Origin: Geodermatophilus pulveris
GTDB taxonomy: Bacteria; Actinomycetota; Actinomycetes; Mycobacteriales; Geodermatophilaceae
Assembly: GCF_900188375.1 (NCBI RefSeq)
Contig: NZ_FZOO01000007.1
Coordinates: 1 to 64,000, forward strand
Length of the DNA stretch: 64,000 nucleotides
Reading direction: 5' to 3'
In this document: positions 23,694-31,078 of the stretch, one piece after another
Position numbering within the stretch: position 1 is the stretch's first letter
Layout: every line of letters begins with the position of its first letter
The notes under the pieces: model-generated
What the model was told of the DNA's origin: nothing
The model's input: the letters and a program-made list of their open reading frames with translations, nothing else
Database searches by the model: none
Position numbers and translations under genes: made by a program

Positions 23694-24923
23694 GTGCTGC
23701 GTTCCATGAACTCCGCGATCTCCGGCCTGCGCGCCCACCAGACCAAGCTCGACGTCACCGGCAACAACATCGCCAACGTCAACACCGTCGGCTACAAGAG
23801 CAGCCAGACCGTCTTCCAGGACACGCTGTCCCAGATCGTCCGCAACGGCTCCGCCCCGCGGGCCGAGGCCGGTGGCACCAACCCGGCCCAGGTGGGCCTG
23901 GGCGTCAAGGTCGCCGGCATCACCACGAACTTCGAGCAGGGCTCGACCCAGAACACCGGCCGGGCGACCGACTTCATGATCAGCGGCGACGGGTTCTTCG
24001 TCACCCGCGCCGGCAACGAGCAGGTCTACACCCGCGCCGGCTCCTTCAGCTACGACGCCGTGGGCAACCTGGTGACCCCGGACGGCGCGCTGCTGCAGGG
24101 CTGGATGGCCGAGGACGGCGCCGTCGACACCAACGGCGCCATCGGCACGCTCACCGTGCCCTTCGGCTCGGTCATGCAGCCCACCGAGACCGACAACGGC
24201 GCGGTGGCCGGCAACCTGTCCAGCGCGTCGGCCGCCGGCGCCGGCGTGCAGACCCAGATGACCATGTACGACGCCCTCGGCGCGCCGCACCAGATCAGCC
24301 TGTCGTTCACGAAGTCGGCGACGGCGAACGAGTGGTCGGTCGTCGCCCGGGACGAGAACGGCACCACCCTGGCCAGCACCGCCGGCCCCCTGGCGTTCGA
24401 CCCGGTGACCGGCGAGCTGCCGCCCGCGTCGCAGACCTTCCAGATCACGCCGGACGCCGCCATGTCCGGCAGCTGGCCGGGGCAGATCACCATCGACCTG
24501 GCCGAGCTGCGCCAGTTCGGCGGCCCGTCGTCGCTGGCACCCGCGCGGGTCGACGGCAACGCCATGGGCTCCCTGCAGTCGATCTCGCTCAGCGGCGACG
24601 GCACGGTCATGGGCGTCTACTCCAACAACCTGCGCGAGCCGATCGGCAAGCTGGCGCTGGCCACCTTCGCCAACCCCGGCGGCCTGGCCAAGGCCGGCAA
24701 CAGCTCCTACCGGGTGGGCGACAACTCCGGCCAGCCGGCCATCGGCGAGCCCGGCGCGGGTGGGCGCGGCAGCCTCATCGCCGGCGCGCTGGAGATGTCC
24801 AACGTCGACCTGGCCGAGGAGTTCACCGGGCTGATCATCGCCCAGCGCGGGTTCCAGGCCAACAGCCGCGTCATCACCAGCTCCGACGAGGTGCTGCAGG
24901 ACCTGGTCAACCTGAAGCGCTAG
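23694..24923 (+). CDS. flgE: Flagellar hook protein FlgE, 409 aa
   Basis: It starts LRSMNSAISGLRAHQTKLDV, TGNNIANVNTVGYKSSQTVF, the hook/rod signature. Middle motifs include DFMISGDGFFVT and YTRAGSFSYDAVGNLVTPDG. The C-terminus is SNVDLAEEFTGLIIAQRGFQ, ANSRVITSSDEVLQDLVNLK, as in FlgE. It builds the universal joint between rod and filament. GTG 23694 follows GAGGAGCC. At 409 residues it is a plain hook protein. The distal rod genes flgF and flgG are not present in this window. Confidence 0.95.
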   Translation: MLRSMNSAISGLRAHQTKLDVTGNNIANVNTVGYKSSQTVFQDTLSQIVRNGSAPRAEAGGTNPAQVGLGVKVAGITTNFEQGSTQNTGRATDFMISGDGFFVTRAGNEQVYTRAGSFSYDAVGNLVTPDGALLQGWMAEDGAVDTNGAIGTLTVPFGSVMQPTETDNGAVAGNLSSASAAGAGVQTQMTMYDALGAPHQISLSFTKSATANEWSVVARDENGTTLASTAGPLAFDPVTGELPPASQTFQITPDAAMSGSWPGQITIDLAELRQFGGPSSLAPARVDGNAMGSLQSISLSGDGTVMGVYSNNLREPIGKLALATFANPGGLAKAGNSSYRVGDNSGQPAIGEPGAGGRGSLIAGALEMSNVDLAEEFTGLIIAQRGFQANSRVITSSDEVLQDLVNLKR

Positions 24924-24946
24924 TCGACCCCCCGCCCCCAGGTCAT

Positions 24947-24998
24947 CGCTCTTGCGGTCCTCCATGCGCTCTCGCGGTGCTGCGGGACCGCAAGAGCG
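24947..24998 (+). repeat. Palindromic repeat B1 (CTCTTGCGGT family)
   Basis: CGCTCTTGCGGTCC (24947-24960) and GGACCGCAAGAGCG (24985-24998) are exact inverted arms of 14 bp around 24 bases. It lies 24 bases after flgE. Related elements are at 37332-37403 and 38387-38454. Confidence 0.7.
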
Positions 24999-25098
24999 CG
25001 GGAACGACCGCAGGAGCGCAGACGTCCGCGGGGCCGCCACGCCGGCGTCCGCGCAGGTCACGGGGCTTCCCCCGCACGGGTGAGGCGGCCCGTTCGGC

Positions 25099-25126
25099 TC
25101 AAGGCGCGCCCGCGCGGGGCCGATGA
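25099..25126 (+). promoter_or_regulatory. Sigma-28-like promoter for flbD-motA-motB-fliL
   Basis: TCAAGGCG (25099-25106) and GCCGATGA (25119-25126), 12 bases apart, are the best promoter pair in the window. The upstream bases CCCGTTCGGC match those before the fliC promoter. Transcription would start near 25133. Confidence 0.72.
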
Positions 25127-25154
25127 CAACCGCAGACCGGCGGCCCCGCGCGGG
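25109..25154 (+). terminator. Inverted repeat overlapping the flbD promoter
   Basis: CCCGCGCGGGGCCG (25109-25122) and CGGCCCCGCGCGGG (25141-25154) are exact 14-bp arms with an 18-base loop. A transcript read through from flgE would form this hairpin, while the -10 of the next promoter lies in it. Confidence 0.6.
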
Positions 25155-25190
25155 TGCTGCCCCCCTCCCCGAGCGAGCGGAAGGACCGCC

Positions 25191-25475
25191 GTGATCCGTG
25201 TGACGCGCCTGAACGGAGAACGGTTCGCGCTGAACCCCGACCTCGTGGAACGCGTGGAGGGCCACCCCGACACCGTCGTGTTCCTCGTCGACGGCACCCG
25301 CTACATCGTCTCGGAGAGCGTGGAGGACGTGCTCGTGGAGATCCGCGAGTACCGCGCCAGCATCCTCGCCACCGCCTACGAGATGGACCGCGGCACCTAC
25401 CGCTCGCCGTCCCGTGCCGACGGGGCCGACGCGAGCGCCTCCGTCGTCCCCTTCCCCGCTCGCGAGGAGCGCTGA
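25191..25475 (+). CDS. flbD: Flagellar protein FlbD, 94 aa
   Basis: The small FlbD family match is clear: VIRVTRLNGERFALNPDLVE, then VEGHPDTVVFLVDGTRYIVS, and SVEDVLVEIREYRASILATA. The role of this protein in Gram-positive bacteria is not well defined. GTG 25191 has a weak Shine-Dalgarno (GGAAGG, 11 to 6 bases upstream). The C-terminal 20 residues are a disordered tail. It is 3 bases before motA and the pair is a common order in Firmicutes and actinobacteria. It is the first gene after the promoter at 25099. Confidence 0.88.
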   Translation: MIRVTRLNGERFALNPDLVERVEGHPDTVVFLVDGTRYIVSESVEDVLVEIREYRASILATAYEMDRGTYRSPSRADGADASASVVPFPAREER

Positions 25476-25478
25476 CCC

Positions 25479-26249
25479 GTGGACCCCGCCACCCTGATCG
25501 GCTTCGTCGTCTCGATGGTCGCCCTCCTGATCTTCATGGTCATGGAAGGGGCGGACCCGATGTCGCTGCTGTTCCTCCCGGCGATCATCCTCGTCCTCGT
25601 CGCCACCTTCGGCGCGGCCATGGCGCACCAGACCATGGACGACCTCAAGAAGATGCCCGGCTGGTTCACGATGGCCCTGATGCCGGCCAAGGTGCCGCCG
25701 GCCACCCAGCAGATCCAGACCCTGGTCAGCCTGGCGGAGAAGGCCCGCAAGGAGGGCCTGCTGGCGCTGGAGGCGCAGGTCAAGCAGATCGAGGACCCGT
25801 TCCTCAAGCGCGGCCTGCAGATGGGCATCGACGGCACCGACCCCGAGGAGCTGCGGGCGGTCCTGGAGAGCGAGATCGCCGCCCGCAAGGCCGAGGACAA
25901 GGTCGCCGCCAAGTTCATGACCGCGATGGGCGGCTACGCGCCCACCATCGGCATCGTCGGCTGCATCGTCGGCCTGATGAACGTGATGGCCAACCTCAGC
26001 AACCCCGAGTCGCTGGGCCCGATGATCGCCGCGGCGTTCGTCGCCACGCTGTGGGGCGTCATGGCCGCCAACTTCTGGTTCCTGCCCATGGGCGCCAAGA
26101 TCCTGCGGGTCAGCGAGCTGCGGGCCGCCACCATGGAGCTGCTGGTCGAGGGCATCGCCGAGATCCAGGCCGGCACCAGCCCGCGCGCCGTCCGGCTGAA
26201 GCTGACCTCCCTCATCCCGCCCAGCGAGCTGGCCCGGGAGGCGGCGTGA
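25479..26249 (+). CDS. motA: Flagellar stator protein MotA, 256 aa
   Basis: Four membrane spans are visible: about 4-22, 30-48, 148-168 and 180-200. The cytoplasmic loop (about 55-145) has the charged torque segment ARKEGLLALEAQVKQIEDPF with Arg and Glu residues that meet FliG. The conserved GGYAPTIGIVGCIVGLMNVM and IAAAFVATLWGVMAANFWFLP lie in the last two spans, with the proline before the ion path. Together with MotB it forms the proton (or sodium) channel that drives rotation. GTG 25479 follows 3 bases after flbD. Confidence 0.95.
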   Translation: MDPATLIGFVVSMVALLIFMVMEGADPMSLLFLPAIILVLVATFGAAMAHQTMDDLKKMPGWFTMALMPAKVPPATQQIQTLVSLAEKARKEGLLALEAQVKQIEDPFLKRGLQMGIDGTDPEELRAVLESEIAARKAEDKVAAKFMTAMGGYAPTIGIVGCIVGLMNVMANLSNPESLGPMIAAAFVATLWGVMAANFWFLPMGAKILRVSELRAATMELLVEGIAEIQAGTSPRAVRLKLTSLIPPSELAREAA

Positions 26250-26280
26250 GCCGGCCCGCCCGTCCACCCCGGGCGCAGCG

Positions 26281-27189
26281 GTGAGCGCCGGCCACGGCGG
26301 CCGGCGGCGCGGGAAGAAGCACGAGGAGGAGGAGCACGAGAACCACGAGCGGTGGCTGGTCTCCTACGCCGACATGGTGACCCTGCTGCTGGTGACCTTC
26401 GTGGTGCTCTACGCGATGAGCCAGGTGGACCAGTCGAAGTTCGCCGCGCTGGCCAAGGGCCTGTCCGCGAGCCTCGGCGGGCCGATCGCCGTGCAACCCG
26501 GCCCGGCGCCGGAGGGCTCGGTGCTCGACGGCCTGCCCGGCGCGATCGACATCGCCTCGGCCATCGCCCCGGAGGAGACCGTCGCCCAGGCGGAGGTGGA
26601 CGCCGCCGCCGCGGCCGCTGCGCTCGCCGAGGCCCGGCAGGTCGCCGTCGAGGCCCAGGCCCAGTACGAGGACCTGGCCGCGATCCGCGACCGGATCGAG
26701 GCGTCGCTCGCCGCAGCCGGGTACGCCGGCGCCGCGCGCTACGAGATCGACGAGCGCGGCCTGGTGATGCACATCGTCGCCGACCAGGTGCTCTTCGACG
26801 CCGAGCAGGCCGTGCTGCGCCCCGAGGGCCGGGCCATCCTCGACGCCGTCGCCCCCATCCTGGGCGGGTTGCCCAACGCCCTGGGCGTCGAGGGCCACGC
26901 CAACCACCTGCCGGTCACCCCGGGCGGGATGTGGCCGTCCAACTGGGAGCTGTCGGCCTACCGGGCCACCACCGTCGTCCGCCACCTGACCGGGGTCGGC
27001 GTCGCCGGGACCCGGATGGTCGCCAACGGCTACTCCGACACCCGCCCGCTGGTGCCGGTCACCGACCCCGCGGCCGTCGGCACCAACCGCCGCGTCGACG
27101 TCGTCGTCCTGTCCACCGCCTCCGCCGAGGCCAACGAACTGCTCCCCGGCCTGGACGCCGGCCGAACCCAGGAAGGCACCGATGGCTGA
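26281..27189 (+). CDS. motB: Flagellar stator protein MotB, 302 aa
   Basis: A Lys/Glu-rich cytoplasmic start (GRRRGKKHEEEEHENHERWL) is followed by one span at about 30-50, SYADMVTLLLVTFVVLYAMS, which has the conserved ion-binding Asp (YADM). The OmpA-like peptidoglycan-binding domain is at about 155-290 (NWELSAYRATTVVRHLTGVG, and SDTRPLVP). MotB anchors the stator to the cell wall. Start GTG 26281 comes 31 bases after motA and the stop overlaps fliL. Confidence 0.94.
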   Translation: MSAGHGGRRRGKKHEEEEHENHERWLVSYADMVTLLLVTFVVLYAMSQVDQSKFAALAKGLSASLGGPIAVQPGPAPEGSVLDGLPGAIDIASAIAPEETVAQAEVDAAAAAAALAEARQVAVEAQAQYEDLAAIRDRIEASLAAAGYAGAARYEIDERGLVMHIVADQVLFDAEQAVLRPEGRAILDAVAPILGGLPNALGVEGHANHLPVTPGGMWPSNWELSAYRATTVVRHLTGVGVAGTRMVANGYSDTRPLVPVTDPAAVGTNRRVDVVVLSTASAEANELLPGLDAGRTQEGTDG

Positions 27190-27655
27190 CAAGTCGCCCA
27201 CCAAGGACGAGACCCCCGAGGACGGCGAGCCGACCGGCGGGAGGAAGAAGCTGCTGCTGATCGGCGTCGTGGCGCTGCTCGTGGTGGCCGGTGCGGCGTA
27301 CTTCTTCCTGTTCGCCGGCAGCGGCGAGGCCGAGGCCGCCGAGCCCGAGCACGGCGGGTACGCCGCCCTCGAGCCGATCGCGGTCAACCTGGCCGGGGGC
27401 GGCTACCTCAAGATCGGCATCACCCTGGACTACACCGTCGCCGCCGCCGGCGACGGACACGGGGGTGGCGGCGTCGACGGCGCCAAGGCCCTCGACCTGG
27501 TGATCTCCACGTACTCCCAGGCCCAGCCCGCCGACGTGGTCGGCGCCCGGGACGCCCTCAAGGAGTCCCTGGAGAAGAAGATCGTCGAGGCCTACACCGA
27601 GGACGGCGTCCCTCACGTGAAGGGCATCTACCTCACCGAGTACGTCACCCAGTGA
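27182..27655 (+). CDS. fliL: Basal-body-associated protein FliL, 157 aa
   Basis: Residues 1-24 are charged and cytoplasmic, one span is at about 23-43 (KLLLIGVVALLVVAGAAYFF), and the outer domain has LEPIAVNLAGGGYLKIGITL, then VISTYSQAQPADVVGARDAL and PHVKGIYLTEYVTQ, the FliL pattern. FliL rings the stator and aids torque. Length is near the family norm. ATG 27182 overlaps motB. The transcript probably ends in the inverted repeat at 27706-27746, with fliM restarted from a new promoter. Confidence 0.9.
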   Translation: MADKSPTKDETPEDGEPTGGRKKLLLIGVVALLVVAGAAYFFLFAGSGEAEAAEPEHGGYAALEPIAVNLAGGGYLKIGITLDYTVAAAGDGHGGGGVDGAKALDLVISTYSQAQPADVVGARDALKESLEKKIVEAYTEDGVPHVKGIYLTEYVTQ

Positions 27656-27705
27656 GCCGCCGGGGCGCCCCAGCGGCGCTCCCCCGCACCACCCGTCACA
27701 CCCGC

Positions 27706-27746
27706 CCGCCCTGACCGGCAGCGCCCCGCGCGGCCGGTCAGGGCGG
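27706..27746 (+). terminator. Inverted repeat after fliL, overlapping the fliM promoter
   Basis: CCGCCCTGACCGGC (27706-27719) and GCCGGTCAGGGCGG (27733-27746) are exact 14-bp arms around 13 bases. The right arm contains the -35 element of the fliM promoter. Confidence 0.68.
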
Positions 27747-27765
27747 TCGCGTCCCCGGCCGATGT
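27738..27765 (+). promoter_or_regulatory. Sigma-28-like promoter for fliM, giving a leaderless transcript
   Basis: TCAGGGCG (27738-27745) and GCCGATGT (27758-27765), 12 bases apart, fit the fliC and flbD promoters. The GTG start of fliM lies 8 bases after the -10, at the expected start of transcription, and no Shine-Dalgarno precedes it. Confidence 0.65.
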
Positions 27766-27772
27766 ACCGCTC

Positions 27773-28738
27773 GTGACCCGCCCCGACAACGGACCCGCCC
27801 CCAGCGGGCGCAGCCGCCGCGGCGAACCCCGCACCTACGACTTCCGCCGCCCCACCAAGCTCTCCCGCGAGCACGTCCGGGTGCTGCAGATCGCCCAGGA
27901 GGCCTTCGCCCGGCAGGCGACGACGGTGCTGACGTCGATGCTGCGCGCCGGCGCGCGGCTGGAGCTGCTGGGCATCGAGCAGCACTCCTACGACGACTAC
28001 GTCGCCGCCCTGCCCGACCCGTGCTTCATCGTGACCTTCACGATCGAGCCGCTGGCCGGCAAGGGCGTGCTGGCCTACCCGCTGGACGTGGCGATGGCCG
28101 CCGTCGACCACATGCTCGGCGGCTCCGGCGCCGCCGAGCAGCCCAGCCGGCCGATGACGGTGATGGAGACGTCGATCACCCGGCACCTGATCGGCCGGCT
28201 GCTGCAGGAGTTCACCGCCTCCTTCGCGCACATCCTCGAGCTGCAGCCCGAGCTCAGCGCGGTCGAGTACAACCCGCAGCTGGCCCAGGCCGCCTCCGGC
28301 TCGGACACCGTGATGGTGGCCTCGTTCACGATCGGCATCGGCCCCCGCAGCGGCGAGGCCACGCTGGTGCTGCCGTTCTCCTCCTTGCAGACCCCGCTGA
28401 ACAACGCCGCCTCCCCGCAGCTGTCGGAGTCCGCGCAGGCCAAGCGGCGGCGTGCCCTCGAGGCGCTCACCGAGCGGCTCACCGCCGTGCCGGTGGACGT
28501 CGGCGTGCGGTTCGCCCCGCTGGAGGTGTCCTCGGAGGACCTGCTGTCCCTCGACGTGGGCGACGTGCTGCTGCTGCGTCACCCGCAGGACGCCCCGCTG
28601 GAGGTCACCACCAACGACGTGACCTTCGCCCACGCGATCGCCAGCAACCACCGCCGCCGGCTCGCCGCGGCCATCGTCCCCACGCCGGCCTCCGGCCAGC
28701 ACCCTGCCCACGCCCCTGCCCAGAAGGACACCGCATGA
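27773..28738 (+). CDS. fliM: Flagellar motor switch protein FliM, 321 aa
   Basis: FliM motifs include EPRTYDFRRPTKLSREHVRV near the start, VLQIAQEAFARQATTVLTSM, then the middle domain with CheC-like folds (VDHMLGGSGAAEQPSRPMTV) and GEATLVLPFSSLQTPLNNA. The C-terminal SpoA domain is at about 235-295 (EVSSEDLLSLDVGDVLLLRH). FliM forms the C ring and carries the switch signal, although the classic EIDALL CheY-binding peptide is not present at the N-terminus. GTG 27773 is probably translated from a leaderless transcript. It overlaps fliN. Confidence 0.93.
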   Translation: MTRPDNGPAPSGRSRRGEPRTYDFRRPTKLSREHVRVLQIAQEAFARQATTVLTSMLRAGARLELLGIEQHSYDDYVAALPDPCFIVTFTIEPLAGKGVLAYPLDVAMAAVDHMLGGSGAAEQPSRPMTVMETSITRHLIGRLLQEFTASFAHILELQPELSAVEYNPQLAQAASGSDTVMVASFTIGIGPRSGEATLVLPFSSLQTPLNNAASPQLSESAQAKRRRALEALTERLTAVPVDVGVRFAPLEVSSEDLLSLDVGDVLLLRHPQDAPLEVTTNDVTFAHAIASNHRRRLAAAIVPTPASGQHPAHAPAQKDTA

Positions 28739-29478
28739 CCTCCGTGGAGCACTCGCAGGCCTCCGAGACCGTGATCGCCGTCGTGGCGTCGGCGGCCCGC
28801 GCCGCGGCCGCGCTGGTGCCGGCGCTGTCCGAGCTCGTCCCCGGCGCGCCGGTCAGCGACCCCGACGCCGTCCTCGCCCCCGCCACGGCCGCCACCGCGG
28901 TCGCGGCCCGGCTGTCCGGGGAGGTCAGCGGGGACGTCGTCCTGGTGGTGTCCGCAGAGGTCGTCGAGGCCCTGGCCAACTCCCCCGTCGGCCCGATGGA
29001 CGTCGCCGCCGCGCTGCGCCCCGCCCTGGAGGCGGCCGCCGCCACGCTCGGCCGGGTCCGGGTGGACGCCGAGCGCACCGAGGAGCCCGACGCCGCGCTG
29101 GACGGCCTGCGGGACAAGGGCATGTTCGTCGCCGTCCCCCTGCTGGCCGGGGGGGCGACCGTCGAGGCGGTCCTCGCGCTGCAGGTGACGTTGCCCCGGC
29201 CGCGCGAGCAGCGCGGCAGCCTGGACCTGCTGCGGCACGTGGCCATGGAGGTCACCGTCGAGATCGGCCGCACCCGGATGACCGTCGGCGAGCTGCTGTC
29301 CCTCGCCCCCGGCGAGGTGGTCGAGCTGGACCGGGCCGCCAGCGCCCCGGCCGACCTGCTGGTCAACGGCACGCTCATCGCCCGCGGCGAGGTGGTCGTC
29401 GTCGACGAGGACTTCGGCCTGCGGATCAGCGAGATCGTCACCGACGCCGCCGCCTCCGAGATCGGGTCCCGGTCATGA
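28735..29478 (+). CDS. fliN: Flagellar motor switch protein FliN, long form, 247 aa
   Basis: The C-terminal 80 residues are the FliN/SpoA domain: LDLLRHVAMEVTVEIGRTRM, TVGELLSLAPGEVVELDRAA, NGTLIARGEVVVVDEDFGLR. Residues 40-150 resemble the CheC/FliY type N-domain (ATAVAARLSGEVSGDVVLVV, and PVGPMDVAAALRPALEAAAA). Plain FliN is 80-140 residues, so this is a FliY-like fusion. It may couple the C ring to CheY dephosphorylation, but the CheC active-site helices (Glu-Asn) were not confirmed. ATG 28735 overlaps fliM and the stop overlaps fliO. Confidence 0.9.
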   Translation: MTSVEHSQASETVIAVVASAARAAAALVPALSELVPGAPVSDPDAVLAPATAATAVAARLSGEVSGDVVLVVSAEVVEALANSPVGPMDVAAALRPALEAAAATLGRVRVDAERTEEPDAALDGLRDKGMFVAVPLLAGGATVEAVLALQVTLPRPREQRGSLDLLRHVAMEVTVEIGRTRMTVGELLSLAPGEVVELDRAASAPADLLVNGTLIARGEVVVVDEDFGLRISEIVTDAAASEIGSRS

Positions 29479-29858
29479 CGTGGATGGTGATCCGGCTGGT
29501 GCTCTCGCTGGCCCTCATCGCCGGCGTGCTGTGGTTCGCGGCCGGGATGGCGCGCAAGCGCGGCCTGGGCCAGGGCAACGGCCTGATCGAGGTGGTCGCC
29601 CGGCAGCGGATGGGCCGGGCCAGCACGGTCAGCGTCGTCCGCATCGCCGACCGCGTGCTGGTGGTCGGCGCCACCGAGGAGCAGGTCACCCTGCTGGCCG
29701 AGGTGGACGGCGACGTGGTGGCCGAGGCCGTCGCCGAGCGGCGGGCCGCGCTGCCGGCCGCGGCCGGGACGCCCGGCCCGCTGGCCGGCTCGGTGTTCGA
29801 CCGCGACGGCTGGACGACGTTCGTCTCGCAGCTGCGGGAGCGGACGGTCCGCCGCTGA
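29475..29858 (+). CDS. fliO: Flagellar biosynthesis protein FliO, 127 aa
   Basis: One membrane span is at about 5-24 (IRLVLSLALIAGVLWFAAGM), followed by a basic stretch and a small cytoplasmic domain with LIEVVARQRMGRASTVSVVR and DRVLVVGATEEQVTLLAEVD, the FliO pattern. FliO aids assembly of FliP in the export gate. Length is standard. It overlaps fliN (ATGA) and fliP (TGATG), which places it in the usual fliNOPQR order. Sequence conservation of FliO is low, so the call rests on topology and place. Confidence 0.85.
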   Translation: MTWMVIRLVLSLALIAGVLWFAAGMARKRGLGQGNGLIEVVARQRMGRASTVSVVRIADRVLVVGATEEQVTLLAEVDGDVVAEAVAERRAALPAAAGTPGPLAGSVFDRDGWTTFVSQLRERTVRR

Positions 29859-30694
29859 TGGCCTCCTCCCCCGCCCCGGTCCGGGGCGTCCCGGTGGCCC
29901 GGCGCGTCGGGCTGGTCCTGCTGCTCGCGGCGCTGCTCGGCACCGTGCTCGCGCTGCTGGCCGGGCCGGCGTCCGCGGCCCCCACCGCGCCGGTCGCGCC
30001 GACGGCCCCGACCGCGCCCGTGGTCCCCGGCGTCGACGGCGGCGTGGACATCTCCATCGGCGGCGGCAGCCCCAGCACCTCGATCACGCTGATCCTGGCG
30101 ATCACGGTGCTGTCGGTCGCCCCGGCGGTGCTGCTGCTCGCCACCTCGTTCACCAAGATCATCGTGGTGCTGTCGCTGACCCGGAACGCGCTGGGCATGC
30201 AGATGTCCCCGCCGAACACCGTGCTCACCGGCATCGCGCTGTTCCTGACCCTGTTCGTCATGGGCCCGGTGCTCACCGAGGTCAACGACACCGCCGTCCA
30301 GCCGTACCTCAACGGGCTGATGACGGTGTCGCAGGCCTACGACGTCGGCGTCGTCCCGCTGCGGGCCTTCCTGCTGGACAACACCCGCGAGGACGAGCTG
30401 GCTCTGATGGTCGGGCTGTCCGGCGAGGAGGCCCCGGCCGACGCCGCCGCGGTCAGCATGACCACCCTGGTGCCGGCGTTCGTGCTGTCGGAGCTCAAGA
30501 GCGCCTTCATCATCGGGCTGGTCGTGTTCATCCCGTTCCTGGTGCTGGACATGCTGGTCAGCGCCGCGCTGATGTCGATGGGCATGATGATGGTGCCGCC
30601 GGTGATCGTCTCCCTGCCGTTCAAGCTGCTGCTGTTCGTGGTGGTCGACGGCTGGGCGCTGATCACCACGGCGCTGGTGGGGAGCTACGGGTGA
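29858..30694 (+). CDS. fliP: Export gate protein FliP, 278 aa
   Basis: A signal peptide is evident (residues 1-40, VGLVLLLAALLGTVLALLAG, then ASAA). The FliP core (about 70-275) has SFTKIIVVLSLTRNALGMQM, then PPNTVLTGIALFLTLFVMGP, TTLVPAFVLSELKSAFIIGL and MVPPVIVSLPFKLLLFVVVDGW, with four membrane spans. Five FliP subunits with FliQ and FliR make the export pore. Length is slightly longer than E. coli FliP (245) because of the Ala/Pro/Thr linker after the signal. It overlaps fliO, and a MIRU-like insert follows. Confidence 0.96.
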   Translation: MASSPAPVRGVPVARRVGLVLLLAALLGTVLALLAGPASAAPTAPVAPTAPTAPVVPGVDGGVDISIGGGSPSTSITLILAITVLSVAPAVLLLATSFTKIIVVLSLTRNALGMQMSPPNTVLTGIALFLTLFVMGPVLTEVNDTAVQPYLNGLMTVSQAYDVGVVPLRAFLLDNTREDELALMVGLSGEEAPADAAAVSMTTLVPAFVLSELKSAFIIGLVVFIPFLVLDMLVSAALMSMGMMMVPPVIVSLPFKLLLFVVVDGWALITTALVGSYG

Positions 30695-30801
30695 GCGCCA
30701 CGAGGACGACGCGCGAGCGAGCATCGCTGCGTGCTGGGGGCACCTCCCGCGTGCGGGGGACAGCGATCGAGGAGCGGGACGAGCGCGGAGTCGAGTCATG
30801 A
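30691..30801 (+). repeat. MIRU-like mini-ORF between fliP and fliQ (36 codons)
   Basis: GTG 30691 overlaps the fliP stop (GTGA) and the TGA at 30799 overlaps the fliQ start (ATGA), so a continuous frame of 36 codons bridges the two. It reads TRTTRERASLRAGG and EERDERGVES, a peptide style common in actinobacterial intergenic repeats. A GC-rich core with CGTGC motifs could fold. It is a repeat rather than a known gene. Confidence 0.65.
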
Positions 30802-31073
30802 GCGACGCGGACGTCACCGAGATCGCCGTCGCGACGATGCTGGTGGGGGCCAAGGTCGCCGCCCCCGTGCTGCTGACCGCCCTGCTGGTCGGGTTCCTCA
30901 TCTCGCTGTTCCAGGCGGCGACGCAGATCCAGGAGCCGACGCTGTCGTTCGTGCCGAAGATGATCGCGGTCGCCATCGCGCTGCTGGTCACGGGCAACTG
31001 GGTGCTCGCCGAGCTGGTCAGCTTCACCCAGAGCCTGTTCGACTCGCTGCCGCGCCTGCTCGACCGGACGTAG
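30798..31073 (+). CDS. fliQ: Export gate protein FliQ, 91 aa
   Basis: FliQ signature: VTEIAVATMLVGAKVAAPVL, LVGFLISLFQAATQIQEPTL, SFVPKMIAVAIALLVTGNWV, with two membrane helices. Four copies join FliP5-FliR in the gate. Length 91 is the family norm (about 89). ATG 30798 overlaps the end of the MIRU-like insert. fliR starts 6 bases after its stop. Confidence 0.95.
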   Translation: MSDADVTEIAVATMLVGAKVAAPVLLTALLVGFLISLFQAATQIQEPTLSFVPKMIAVAIALLVTGNWVLAELVSFTQSLFDSLPRLLDRT

Positions 31074-31078
31074 CGGCC

